31,374 bases of DNA. Origin: Flammula alnicola (taxonomy: Eukaryota > Basidiomycota > Agaricomycetes > Agaricales > Strophariaceae). The notes below the pieces were generated by a model. The model did no database searches. It was not told the DNA's origin and was given only the letters and a program-made list of their open reading frames with translations. Position 1 is the first letter of the stretch. Each line of letters opens with the position of its first letter. Position numbers and translations under genes: made by a program. Shown here in pieces: positions 1-11,639 of the stretch. The stretch spans positions 1-31,374 of the forward strand of contig JADNRV010000471.1 of NCBI GenBank assembly GCA_015499995.1. Reading direction: 5' to 3'.

Positions 1-760
1 ACTACAGATCAGGCCGCTCAGCCAAGTCGTTGGTACAAGCAGAGAAGTAGATGCACACACATTCCAGTCAGCTGTTGAATGTCAAAACTCAGTCAGCACC
101 AAGAGGTCATACAAGAAGGATTTGTCGCGTACAAGTGGCGTGGCATGCCGAAGCGGGTCCGTTTATGACAGTACTTATGGCCCTCCTATTGAAAAGTAAG
201 TCAAATGCAAGAATAAAGGAAGTGACGAGGGACGCACCCATTTGAAACACGCTCAAAGCACCGACCCAGCTACATTCCAACAGAGTACGAGACATTCTAG
301 CCTTGGGACGGAAAAATCGGCGAAAGCTCTAGAGAAAGAATTAAATTTGATCAGAATAAATAAGAATGCGAGGCAACTCACAATACAAGGCAGAAGAAGA
401 CCAAGCAGCTTTCAAACATGACGAAGATCGAAGTTGAAGAGGCTAAGAAGATTCTTCAGTCGCAAGTCTCAAAGGGAGAACGGAAGAAGTCATAAATACC
501 TGACATTCCAAGCGAAATAGTTGCGCTGGCGTTCCAAGACGCGAAAATTAGCGACAATAGGGCGAAGTTGCTCATGAGAGCTACATTTAGCGCATCCAAG
601 TGTCAGTCCATTGCCTCTGCATGAAGAGGAACATACACGGCTCACCGAGAAGGACCAGGCGAAAAACGAGGAAGGTATTACGCATGAGTAAATTCGTCGG
701 TGGCGTGTAGTCGTCGAGGTTGGAATCGAGGTCAAAGCTGAAGGCTCGTAGAAAGGGCAT
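1..760 (-). CDS. MARVEL-like four-helix membrane protein (left-edge partial)
   Basis: Hand-spliced exons: 646-760, 500-580, 382-442, 133-326 and <1-71. The start ATG is at 760-758, and the frame stays open to position 1, so the C-terminus is missing. The product begins MPFLRAFSFDLD and has hydrophobic segments separated by a basic loop (RRFFRPKAR); a CHATSDWNVCAS stretch then precedes the last helix. Intron phases (1,1,2,1), an 81-nt second exon with a conserved Trp-Asn, and the loop Cys pair match the next gene (1606-3380), so the two are tandem paralogues. Topology resembles MARVEL-domain proteins, but no diagnostic motif proves it. Oddity: exon 4 carries about 17 extra residues after FQMG where the paralogue has an intron. 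A GT..AG intron is visible there (G|GTGCGT..AATAG), but removing it breaks the frame, so I kept the read-through. A TATA-like TTCATATAAAG lies about 20-30 bp upstream. Confidence 0.6.
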
Positions 761-1605
761 GATAAAAGAGTTGAAATCTTTATATGAAAAATACGGCGAC
801 CAGCGGGGAAAGAAAGGCTGAAACAATCAACAGGAGGAGAAAGCACAAACGACACAGAGCTCCGAAAGAAAGAACTCGGAAAGTGAAAGAGAAATCTAGG
901 AGGAAACTCGAGTCCTTTGTCCACCAGTGACGGGGAATCAAAAAGTCCATTGCAACTCTCGGCTTATGAGGAGAAAGCTGTTCGGCCCATTCCCATCACT
1001 TCGAAGCGTCCAATCAGTGAGAACAGTGCGAAATTCTGGTGTACAAAGAGGGCACAAAGGGATATTTGGCCCATTATTCCATTCGCTTACCAGCAGAGGC
1101 GGCATGCTCAAGGAGGAGAACAATAGCAAAAGCTATTTTTGGGCCAAGAAAGTAACGCGCCTGCTGAGTCAACACATGTAAAGCATCCGTCGCCCGAAAA
1201 TACAAGGCACCATCCATTGGCGGGATAGTTAACAATGACTTGCGAATGCGTTTGAAATTAAGCACACAGCCTGCGGAATTTTCAAAAAGCAACGGATCGG
1301 CAAATCAACGATAAGATAATCGCAATGCTCCGATTTATACAGTGTTATATTAGCATTCGAGTCAGTATTCGAGTATCTATTGGAATGGATAGCATCGAGA
1401 AGGTTCGAATCGCCATTGTGGTAACCAGAGGCATAGCCATAGTCAAAGAAAGAAGAGCTTTTAAAAAATCCAATAAAGTTCCTAGTAAATTGTTCAACAA
1501 TATAGAAGATATAGCTACAAGCTAAAATGATACAAGGTATAATCGTACGGTAAACTGCATGCAGTGAGGTAAAGAGAAGAAAGAGCATGGTCGTGCATCT
1601 ACATA
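761..1605. other. Intergenic, no gene seen
   Basis: This is the upstream region of the left-edge membrane protein and the 3' flank of the next gene, both minus strand. The sequence is AT-rich, open frames are short and unrelated to known families, and I found no tRNA-like fold. Two copies of ATTCGAGT lie close together near 1350-1375. I see nothing else that needs a name. Confidence 0.5.
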
Positions 1606-3380
1606 TCATGGACCAAATCCTGGCGAGCGAAACGAGCTAATGTGCGATAAATCAAGATGAGGGGGCCGGTTATCGTCTATCGAGCTCGATCGTCTTCGAG
1701 GGCCCGATGGTTTTGATCGCCATGAAGTGGACTGAGATGCGAGGGGCTGCAAGGCAGCAGTAAGTGCAGCAGCATGAGCATCCAACGCATGCAAGGATGA
1801 CTGCGACACCGGGTGGGGTTGTGGTCGCGGTTGCGGCTGAGGTTGTGGCTGCGATGGCGGAGGCAGCTGCCGAGATTGACGTCTTGGCTGCGGGAGAGGT
1901 TGCGACCGCAATGGGATTTGAGGTTGGGGTTCTGGTTCTGGTTCTGGAAGAGGGTGGGGTAGAGGTTTCCGCTTTGTGCGTGGCCGTGAGGTAGCATCCA
2001 GCCGGGGCCAATCTCCCAGTGGGGGCGGAGAGGGAGGTAGCCGTCGAATCTGACCCAACTGCGCAGGCGGAGGAGGTTGGGGCCGGTGTTGGGGTTGGTC
2101 TTCGATGGCGGTTTGAACGGCCGAGTGGTAAAAGGGAGTAGAGAAGACCGGTTGTTGTTGCTGTGTTGATTGTCGGACAGGCTGTAAAGGTGGCGGCGAT
2201 GGCGCTGCTGCAGGAACAGGAGGCACGGGTCTGTCGTTCGAGGTATCTAGCTGCTCGACAGCCTCTGGTGCTTGATAATGTTCAATCTCGTATTCGAGAC
2301 TGAGACCAGAGCGATAAGACAGGATGGCATTTCGGATAGCCGAAATACGTCGTGGCCGTGGTGCAGCGATAATGGGCGTTGATTGTGGGCGGAATCTGGG
2401 AATAGAAGGAGAAGCAGGAGTGCTCTTGAGAGCGCTCTGACCGTTCATCAAAGGGAATCTTCGAACGCTACAATGCCATATTGTAGGGTCAACCTTTTGC
2501 TGTGCGAAGGTCAAAATGGACAAAAGAGTCAAGTAACCAAGGACTGATCAGATATCGAACCGTCAGAAGTGTTCGCCCAAGATTTAGACGAACTAAACGC
2601 ACGTAAAATTGCACAAATCCAAGTGAAGGCCTGCAAAACTTGGCTAGAGGCACAAGGGGATTCTTGGAAAGAGGAAAGAGATGGAAAGGCTAAAATAAAA
2701 TAGGGTAGCAACGACGCAACATACAACGATATAGAAGAACAGTACGAACCTCCTGTGATCGAAACACAAGTCTGCGAGTTACCTTGAGCTGTTATAACTG
2801 CAGCACCGACTGTTGGCAACAATGATGATGATGAACATCTATCCACCCATGGAAACCATGACAAGAAAACATACCAAGCTGCATGACGGCAAACAGCCCA
2901 ACCCAGAGAAGCTCAAACCATACTCTACCAAGAAATACGTTCTTCCCGTATAGCTCGAAGAAGAGACTGTACAAAATAATGAGGACAGGCAGTGACCTAC
3001 AAGACAAAAAAAAAACCAAAAACAAAAATGATAATACTCACATCGGAAATATGAGGAGCAAGCCCGAAGCTCCCACAAAAATTAAATAACTGTCGATCTG
3101 CTTCGCCGTGACTGCGCCCACAGAGCGCCCCAGTTAGCACAGTGGCATTGTTGGGGGGGGGGCGTAGAAACTCACAAGTACCAGCGATAGGGTCGACAAT
3201 GCTCAGGTTCCATACAGCCACGCTCGTAATGATCGCATTACAGACAACAAATACAACTAGATAATAAAAAACACACACAGAAGAGCAGCTGATCAGTACC
3301 CCAGGCCTAGGAGTGGATAAACGAGGGCTGCAGGGCTCACCAAAGACAAAATAACGCAGGGACTTCAAGATATTCAACAT
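1606..3380 (-). CDS. MARVEL-like four-helix membrane protein with proline-rich tail
   Basis: Exons: 3341-3380, 3176-3256, 3042-3111, 2875-2996, 2750-2809, 2603-2662 and 1606-2543. All phases agree, giving 456 residues. Helices: VVFVVCNAIITSVAVW; SYLIFVGASGLLLIF running into LPVLIILYSLFF; ELLWVGLFAVMQLVGAAV; and QVLQAFTWICAILLLGYLTLL. A loop with two Cys (QTCVSITGESPCASS) precedes the fourth helix. After HCSVRRFP comes a tail of about 290 residues rich in Pro, Gln and Ser, with QPQPQPQP-type runs, presumably cytosolic and disordered. The fourth helix resembles MARVEL proteins of other basidiomycetes. Intron 5 (2663-2749) is an in-frame intron without stops; I removed it because it has a strong pyrimidine tract and because the paralogues align without it. 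Function is unknown; a membrane-organising or scaffold role is only inferred. A run of nine or more G lies in an intron near 3150-3160. Confidence 0.62.
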
Positions 3381-3852
3381 GATGGCTTCATGAACGTGAG
3401 GTGTAAGGGAGCGTGATGGCACCGGTCGACGGCTTGGCTTGATATCAAGAGAGGAGATAGCAAAAGATGGAAAGAAGCAAAGCTTCACAGAGTCAGCACA
3501 ACGAACACCGGCTCCAAGATTATACCCAGCAGGAATAGAACCTGTCCAATTCGCCGGTTCGTTCAAACTCCGCTCGGACGGCAACATGAACTTTGCGGAC
3601 GCTCGTCCCCACTAGCTGCATTTGGCATGAGCTTCCCTCAACTCCATCCTTCTACCCAAGTCCATGTGAACACAAGAGCCACAAGGTGTCCCATCCTTGT
3701 CATCAAGGAGGAGAATCAGATATGAGATTAATAATAAGTATAACAAAAAAAAGCAGGCTGGCGTCCTAGGTATGGGTAGAAAAAACGCGTGATGATGGAC
3801 GATAACTCGAGCAATAAAAAATCATCGCTAAACTCTGATCATCCACCACGTA
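3381..3852. other. Intergenic spacer
   Basis: Promoter and 5' region of the proline-tailed membrane protein, plus the 3' flank of the HEAT-repeat gene. It is AT-rich toward the right. I see no coding exon, RNA gene or repeat here. Confidence 0.5.
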
Positions 3853-6800
3853 TCACCCCAGGACCGTCACCCTCTCGTTCGCGTTAGCGTTCCCGCTACT
3901 ACCCTGAAACTCGAAAGCACACCGCCCATCTGTATCCGGGAACGCCGGCGGGTACACCCCGTTCAGATCAAGTACAGTAGTACTTGATGGCAGCCCGACG
4001 GATTGTTTCGAGCTCTCAGAAGTGGCCAACAGTATCGTCTAAAACCGTGACCGAGTTACTTGGGTTGATTGCTGCTAGCTTCCGGAGAAAGTTCGTTCCA
4101 ATTCCGGGTTCACACCAAAAGATGATGCTGGTGCCTGTTTCAGAAACACACCCACAGAAGGAGAAGATGGATTAGAAGGTGCTGGTGGAGGCCGTGAAAA
4201 GGTCGCGAGCTCGACCAGGCGCTTCCGATATCGTCTGCTGCTTGCTAATGATACACCACTCCCCCCGGACGGCTCCCCGAGTGACAGATCTGCGACGTAT
4301 GATTGCACCTCGTGAGAAGAGTCCTGTGAGAGACGTTGGACAAGATCGTGCAAGATACTCGGAATAGACCGTGAATGATGAAGAAAATTTCCTGCAAGAT
4401 CAACACAGAAGGACGTGAGTTCTCCTGGACACATAATTAAATCTATTGGATTCCAAATTTACTTACCGTGGACCAGCGCGGCAAAGCGAGCGACCCCAAT
4501 CCGAACGCCATCAATACCATCATTCGCTAAGTCAGCCACAGAACGAAGGAAATCGTCATCACACGAAATCACAAGTTGTCCATTATTGTCCGTCGCGAGC
4601 GCCAACGTTTGTTGACAAGCAATGAAACTATGAAACAGACCACAATCATCAGCCAAATCAGCGAACAGTTGCTTTGAACATACGTCATGCGCCTCCTATA
4701 GTTTGATGATGTCGCCAACTTCACAAGGTCGCGATGAAGGTCGTCGACCAAGTCCTTCTGAGATAAGAGGAACTTCAAAAGATGCGGGACCTAGAAAACC
4801 AAAAACAGTCCTGTAAAATAAAATTAAAAAACTAAAATGCTAAAAATGCACTTACAATGCCTATCGTTGTTTCTCGAACAGCAGCGACACTGTCCTCCAG
4901 CCCCTTCATGAGCACGCCTCGAGCGAGCGAAGAAGTATCTAAACCTATCAGAGTAACCCAACTGACCAGATTTTTTATCACCAACTCTCGCTCTCTCCAT
5001 CCTCGGAAGGTGCCCTCGTTCCATGCCGTCAGCAGCCCCTGCACAAGCACTATCCCTACCTCTTTCCCTACCACCTCAACAAAATCACGGGTCGACTCAA
5101 TCGCCTTAGTCCGCACATCCTCCTCCTCCGACTTGATATTCGACCACCACACATCCACCAAGTCCTCTTTTGCATTCTCCGGCCCAATTATCTTCGCCAG
5201 CTCCCCTAAACTCGCAGCCAAGGTTCGGCGCACCCCTGCCGAAGTATCCGACGTAATTTCGAAATAAGCTTCCCGTAATTCTCCCCATCTTCGTCCACCC
5301 AACGTAAGAGCAACAGCCGGGAAATTAAACGCGCATATTAAATGACGTTTCGGGTCGTCGAAAAACAATTCTTGTGTTGTCTGCGAAAGGCCTTCAGGTC
5401 GTGCTGCTTGTTGACCATCCCGAACGCGTCGATCCTCTTTTCTTCCCAGAAAAAGGTTTATGAGCTCTTTTGGCGGGCCCTCAGAGTCTTCGTGAAAGGT
5501 GTATATCACTTCGCCTAGAGCCTCCAGCACGCCAGATCGAACAGTCGGATGTGGATCACTCGACAGTGCGAATATAGTCTCCAACGCGACTGTCTTGCGC
5601 TGAGCGGGCGAGAGCCGTGACAAAATAGCAGGAAGTGCGAATAATGCAGAATGTCGAACGTGCCATACGGCATCCCATCGCAGCGCGTCGAAAAGCGGAA
5701 GCTTGCCGAATCAAGGGGCATAAGCATGATTACTTTCATCTCAAAGTTAAAGCAAAACTCACCAAAGAACTGACAACGATCTCCTCTGGGACCACTTTTG
5801 CCAGAGCTCCTAGAGCAAACGAGGCCTCTCGTCTAACCCAGTAAACCGGGTCTCGACCAACACGTTCCACTTCTTTGACGAAAGCGCGCTGTGTATCACC
5901 TTCCAAAGTCCCTGTAATGACAATCAAAACACCTGAGATGAACAGTGAATGGAAATTACATACCGCTCGCAGTTACTGCCGCCATCAAGGACATACTCGA
6001 TAATCTGCCCACTGCAGCCTGCTCATCCTCTCCTTCCTCTCCATCGTAACCCAGTTCGTCCCTAAAATAAATAATATCGTGAGCACCGGACTCAATAAAC
6101 GCGTCTGCAGTTGCGTGCACCTATTGCACTTACCAATCAAATTCTGTATCCATCGGCGAACCTGCAGAAGTTGTCGTTAACGGCGGCGATAGCCGCCCTA
6201 CCTGTGTCTCTACACTACTCGACCCATGACGTTCGTGAAGAGCAACGGGCGATCGTGCCGAAGGCGCTAGCTCTCGTACAATGTCTGGTGGAAAATCTGT
6301 GCCTGGAGAAGAGAAAGTACCAGCACCAGGAGCATGAACGGCGTGCGGCGGCGCGGACGTCATTTCAGGACCGGCTGCCGCAGAATACCACGAAGCATGA
6401 TTCGCACGCGGCTGTGATGGATAGCTGGACGAAAGCGGAGGAAAGTACGGATTAGTGCTGTCTAACTCCGTGGCTTGAAGGGGTTGCTCTTGGGGCACGA
6501 CGTGGACCTGTTGTTCCGGCTCATAATCGACATCGAGGCGGCCCATCCCAATCACCACCTGCTGCAATATTTCTTGCGTAAACATGGAGCGTTCTTGATG
6601 GCCGAACAAACCGATGACGAGCGGGGCCTCGTCATCGTCGTCATCGTCGTGGTTAGCTCGGGTTATATCCCACGGATGGATAATCTCTCCTGGCGAATGC
6701 CGCTGATGATGGGGAAGGAAGGCGCCTAATTGCCTGTCGTCTGCCTTTTTCATGCGTGTGAGGAGATCGACGACAGCGAAGCGGGCGGCGCCACCGACGA

Positions 6801-7572
6801 GCGGATTCGAGCTAAGCAACAAGGTGCCGAGTATTGGGGTGAAAGCCTGGACGGAAATAGTGACAGTTGTGGAGGATGACGCATACGCTTCCTCCGGCCT
6901 TAGGTCATCGGGTATAATTTGGCAGTGCTGGCACGCAAGAGGGAGAGAGATTAGGGAGCGCAATAACGTCACGGAAAATGGCCACGACGCACAGTGAAGA
7001 ACCACCAGACGACAGGAACGAGCTCGGCAGCCAAAGCTTCTTTGACAAGTTCATCTAACCAAAAGGTGAGTAAGCGCGGCACATGCTGGGAGCAGAGAGG
7101 AGGACTGACCATCGTCCATAGCGAGACCACCTAGGAGGGGCAGGACGTATTCGACTGCCTCTTGAGGAGTGACATGGAAGAGATAGTCTGGGAGAGCATG
7201 GGTAATGAAGACGCGGTGGAAGGCGGCGCCGCTGCGCGAATAGAGGTAAATCTTCTCTAGGGTGCTGAGGCCCTCGTCGTCGATAGCGAGATCGATGGCG
7301 ACGTCAACGGGGGGAGGGAAATGGTCGTCGGTGGGTGAGGATGGCTGGAGGACGGGGACAAGGGGGGTTTCTGGGGTGGGGACGGGGGGGAGAGCGGGGG
7401 GTTTGGGGTCATGAAATGGGGAGGTGGGCGGGGTGTAAAATATAGTTGGGGACGTGGGGGGTGTATAGAATATGGCGAAGGGGGAAGGGGGGTCTGTTGT
7501 CTGGGTAGCAATGTCGAGCCAGGCAGGGGGTGGAGGGAGTGGGATGTGGGAGGGGGGGCGGACGGTGCTCAT
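3853..7572 (-). CDS. HEAT-repeat protein, phosphatase 4 regulatory subunit 1-like
   Basis: Exons: 7110-7572, 6993-7054, 6134-6927, 5964-6061, 5763-5911, 4856-5701, 4684-4790, 4467-4627, 4114-4391 and 3853-4038, about 1047 residues. A Pro-rich N-terminus with repeated FYTPPTSP leads into helical repeats from about residue 110 (STLEKIYLYSRSGAAFHRVF). An acidic, disordered insert follows (DDDDDDEAP, then Ser/Pro-rich), then a long HEAT array with DPVYWVRREASFALGAL, DALRWDAVWHVRHSALFAL, HPTVRSGVLEALGEV and SAGVRRTLAASLGELAKI. This layout and sequence style fit PP4R1 relatives, scaffolds that bind PP4 or PP2A-type catalytic subunits. The start is MSTVRPP; an upstream in-frame ATG would add about 22 residues. 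The 3' end is uncertain: without the last intron, exon 9 simply reads to a stop at 4075 (998 residues). Confidence 0.72.
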
Positions 7573-7663
7573 TGTAGTGGAGAGCGAGTGCTCTCTCGAG
7601 ATTCTTACTTTCATCACACAGTTTTTCAAACAACACAATACATGACGTCACTTTCTACAAAAC

Positions 7664-9458
<1,795 letters not shown>

Positions 9459-9966
9459 CTCTGCTCCAGATATATGGGATATAAGTTGTTTGAGTCTATC
9501 TGCCATTGCAAGTTGGAATTAGTGTGTGCGGGAGAGGTTTGAGGGGGATAATAGATAGATAGATAGATACAAGAAGAAAGAAATACAGCGGGATGTGGAA
9601 AACGACGCGTTTACGCTGGGTAGCCCGGCGCTTTATGCACTGCGCACGCCGGGCTGCACATCGCCAAAATCAAATGGCAATGGCCAACACTGTCAGCAGC
9701 AATCACCCGCGCCGATATCGATGATGCAACAAGACGGCAATTCCACGTGATAGTAGCCTCATCGCTATTGGAAATCGAGGCCATCATAATGCCCATGAGG
9801 CCATCAAGGATGTACACGAGCTCGAGAAGGTCGACCACCTGTAAGAAAACAACACTCACAAGTTGTTGAACCGAGAAGATGAGGGGTATCGATCAATAGT
9901 AATGCAAGCTGCTGGCTGAAATTAAATTTTATATAGAGAATTCCTTCGGCAAAGAACGTGATCGAT
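9459..9966. other. Intergenic: AAT upstream region, microsatellite and hairpin
   Basis: Upstream region of the aminotransferase. It holds a short GATA microsatellite at about 9551-9569 and a perfect 9-bp inverted repeat (AGCCCGGCG at 9622-9630, CGCCGGGCT at 9647-9655) around a 16-nt loop. No protein family was recognised in the remaining sequence. Confidence 0.5.
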
Positions 9967-10252
9967 TACAGTGACTTGCATATCAAACTGCACAAGGATT
10001 TTTTTTCGACTTGCTGACAAAGTGATGGTGCCTCGCGGCATACCTCGGCTGCTAGCATGGAGACGGAGGTTCGGGAGTGATTGATGGTGCCTCTCGGCGG
10101 TTGGGTGCCGAGAGGTGGCGGAGAGGCTCCCACTTCCGAAACTCAGTCTCCGACTCTCCGTGTTGTTGGCCGAGGCATGCCGCGAGGCACCATCACTTTG
10201 TCAGCAAGTTGAAAAAAAAATCCTTGTGCAGTTTGATATGCAAGTCACTGTA
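9967..10252. mobile_element. Foldback MITE, Tc1/mariner-like ends (family 1, copy A)
   Basis: A 286-bp element counted with its flanking TA. The left end begins TACAGTGACTTGCATATCAA, and the right end is its reverse complement, finishing CACTGTA. The terminal inverted repeat runs about 83 bp with only a few mismatches, so most of the element can fold on itself. A second small hairpin (CTCTCGGC..GCCGAGAG) lies near the middle. No transposase is encoded. TA duplication with CAGTG-starting ends is typical of Tc1/mariner-derived non-autonomous elements. The copy at 20116-20355 shares its terminal sequence and an internal GCTGACAAA..GATGGTGCCT block. Confidence 0.85.
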
Positions 10253-10743
10253 GCTCTCGAACTTGGACTTATGACTCGGTTTTTGAGCCTTTTTGAGCAC
10301 GCCGTAAGGCTCAGCTGAGCAGTCAGCGGCCTTTTGGCATGCATCTGTCTCTAAGGCCGCTGAGCCTGCGGGGAAAACAACGTGTGTGCCACACTTAAGC
10401 CCGCCCGTTTTCTGCCGTTGGATCCAGTGTGGGTAAGAAAACAAAAACAGCCGTGTTTGACAGACAGAAGACAACTACGTGTAAGTACGGAAACATATGG
10501 TCGACCTTGACCTGATGATTATAATAAGACACTCTATACAGTACTACCTATTGTGGAAGATAAATGGTAAGGGGATTGTCCTTTGCACAGAGTATAGCGT
10601 GGAGTGGGTAGGACACGTGTGCGGCAATGGTAGGGTGTACAAGCTGCCAGAAAGACAGCGAAGGATGAATGAAGATGGTGTGGAGAAATGGTGAACAGTG
10701 GATGCGCAGTCGTAGATGGCGGAGAAAGAGTCATTAAAGACAG
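10253..10743. other. Intergenic with small palindromes
   Basis: Between the MITE and the AN1 gene stop. A 12-bp palindrome GCTCAGCTGAGC lies at 10310-10321, and an 11-bp inverted repeat TCAGCGGCCTT / AAGGCCGCTGA lies at 10324-10334 and 10354-10364. No coding exon was recognised; the right part is presumably the AN1 gene's 3' UTR. Confidence 0.4.
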
Positions 10744-11061
10744 CTACGCAGTAGCCATCTTGGAAGCCACCGTCCGCTCGCTCTCAAGCTTCATCTTGTT
10801 TCTGTCAAATGCCTGTTGCCGACAGTCCTCCAGATTTGAGCAGTTGTGATGTTCCGGGAGACGGTGCTGCACACGAGGACGGAACGGGGGAGAGGGGGCA
10901 TGTCAAATGAGTATGCCACCACACGATACAAAGCCAAATGTACTCACCGCACCGCAGAAGTGCGCCCGACAATGTGGACATTCACCGACAATGCGAAGAG
11001 CTGCAGAGTTGCACTGAGCGTCGGTACCGACTTGGGACTGGCAGCGCTTCTTAGCCGGCAT
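10744..11061 (-). CDS. Small AN1-type zinc-finger protein
   Basis: Two exons, 10948-11061 and 10744-10866, with one 81-nt phase-0 intron (10867-10947), encode 78 residues. The protein starts MPAKKRCQSQVG and contains ECPHCRAHFCGA joined across the intron to HRLPEHHNCSNLEDC. This gives the AN1 spacing C-x2-C..C-x-H-R-x4-H-x-C expected to bind two zinc ions. The finger makes up nearly the whole protein, and the basic helical tail (RQQAFDRNKMKLESE) resembles other small basidiomycete AN1 proteins. AN1 proteins often take part in proteotoxic or arsenite stress with Cdc48/proteasome partners; applying that here is inference. It is too short to be seen as a single open frame and is visible only after splicing. 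Confidence 0.9.
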
Positions 11062-11639
11062 GATGGTATGTGTTGTTGGTGTGAGGGGTTTGATAGTACG
11101 TTAGAAGCTGTGAAGGAGACCGGGGTAAGTAACAGAAAGCCGGGAAACGAGTTGGCGAACTAACCTTCGAGAGAGACGGACGGGATCAAGGTGGGGTGGA
11201 GACGGGAGGGGAAAAAGACAAGCGTTTATATAAGGCCAGTTTGCATCAAGGATACAGCGACGCGTAATACCTCACATAAGCCGCACTGCCACAGTCGCTA
11301 TCCTATATCCGTTCCGGTCGCCGATCCGTCCAACACATTACCGAACTCACGAGAACTCGGGCGACTCAACTGATTCACACATTTCCTTGTGAGGGTATAA
11401 AAATATCATAAAATCCGCGTCGCGTATTATAACCGTCAAAACGACCTATATAAAATAAAGAAAAGGAGTGTACCAAATGTCTGTAAAATGAAGTCCGTGG
11501 CATATGTATGTTACCAGCCGGAAGCATGAAAACTTCCTCGACGACGATCGCTTTTTCTCCGATCATGAGGTTAAACTGAATACAGCACAGTCGGCATGAG
11601 TTCTTTGTATTCGGGGAGAAGCACTCCTTACTCACATCA
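11062..11639. other. Intergenic spacer
   Basis: Upstream region of the AN1 gene and 3' flank of the syntaxin gene, both minus strand. Open frames are short and unconvincing. I see no repeat or RNA gene. Confidence 0.5.

Noticed and set aside
1405..1430. GGTTCGAATC word resembling a tRNA T-loop
   Set aside because: No acceptor, D or anticodon stem can be formed around it at tRNA spacing.
1764..1994. Plus-strand frame rich in Val, Ala and Glu
   Set aside because: It is the complement of the Pro/Gln-rich repeats in the tail of the minus-strand membrane protein; its odd composition follows from those repeats.
2753..2782. GTAACT..CACAG as a 30-nt intron in the proline-tailed membrane protein
   Set aside because: Too short for this genome, and reading through gives a loop (GNSQTCVSITGE) that aligns with both paralogues.
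3984..4175. Plus-strand 63-codon frame
   Set aside because: It has no start context or partner exons and overlaps the minus-strand HEAT-repeat exons, which have conserved neighbours and consistent splice phases.
9611..9859. Minus-strand 82-codon frame upstream of the aminotransferase
   Set aside because: No family motif, no supporting splice sites, and it starts in a hairpin-bearing intergenic region.
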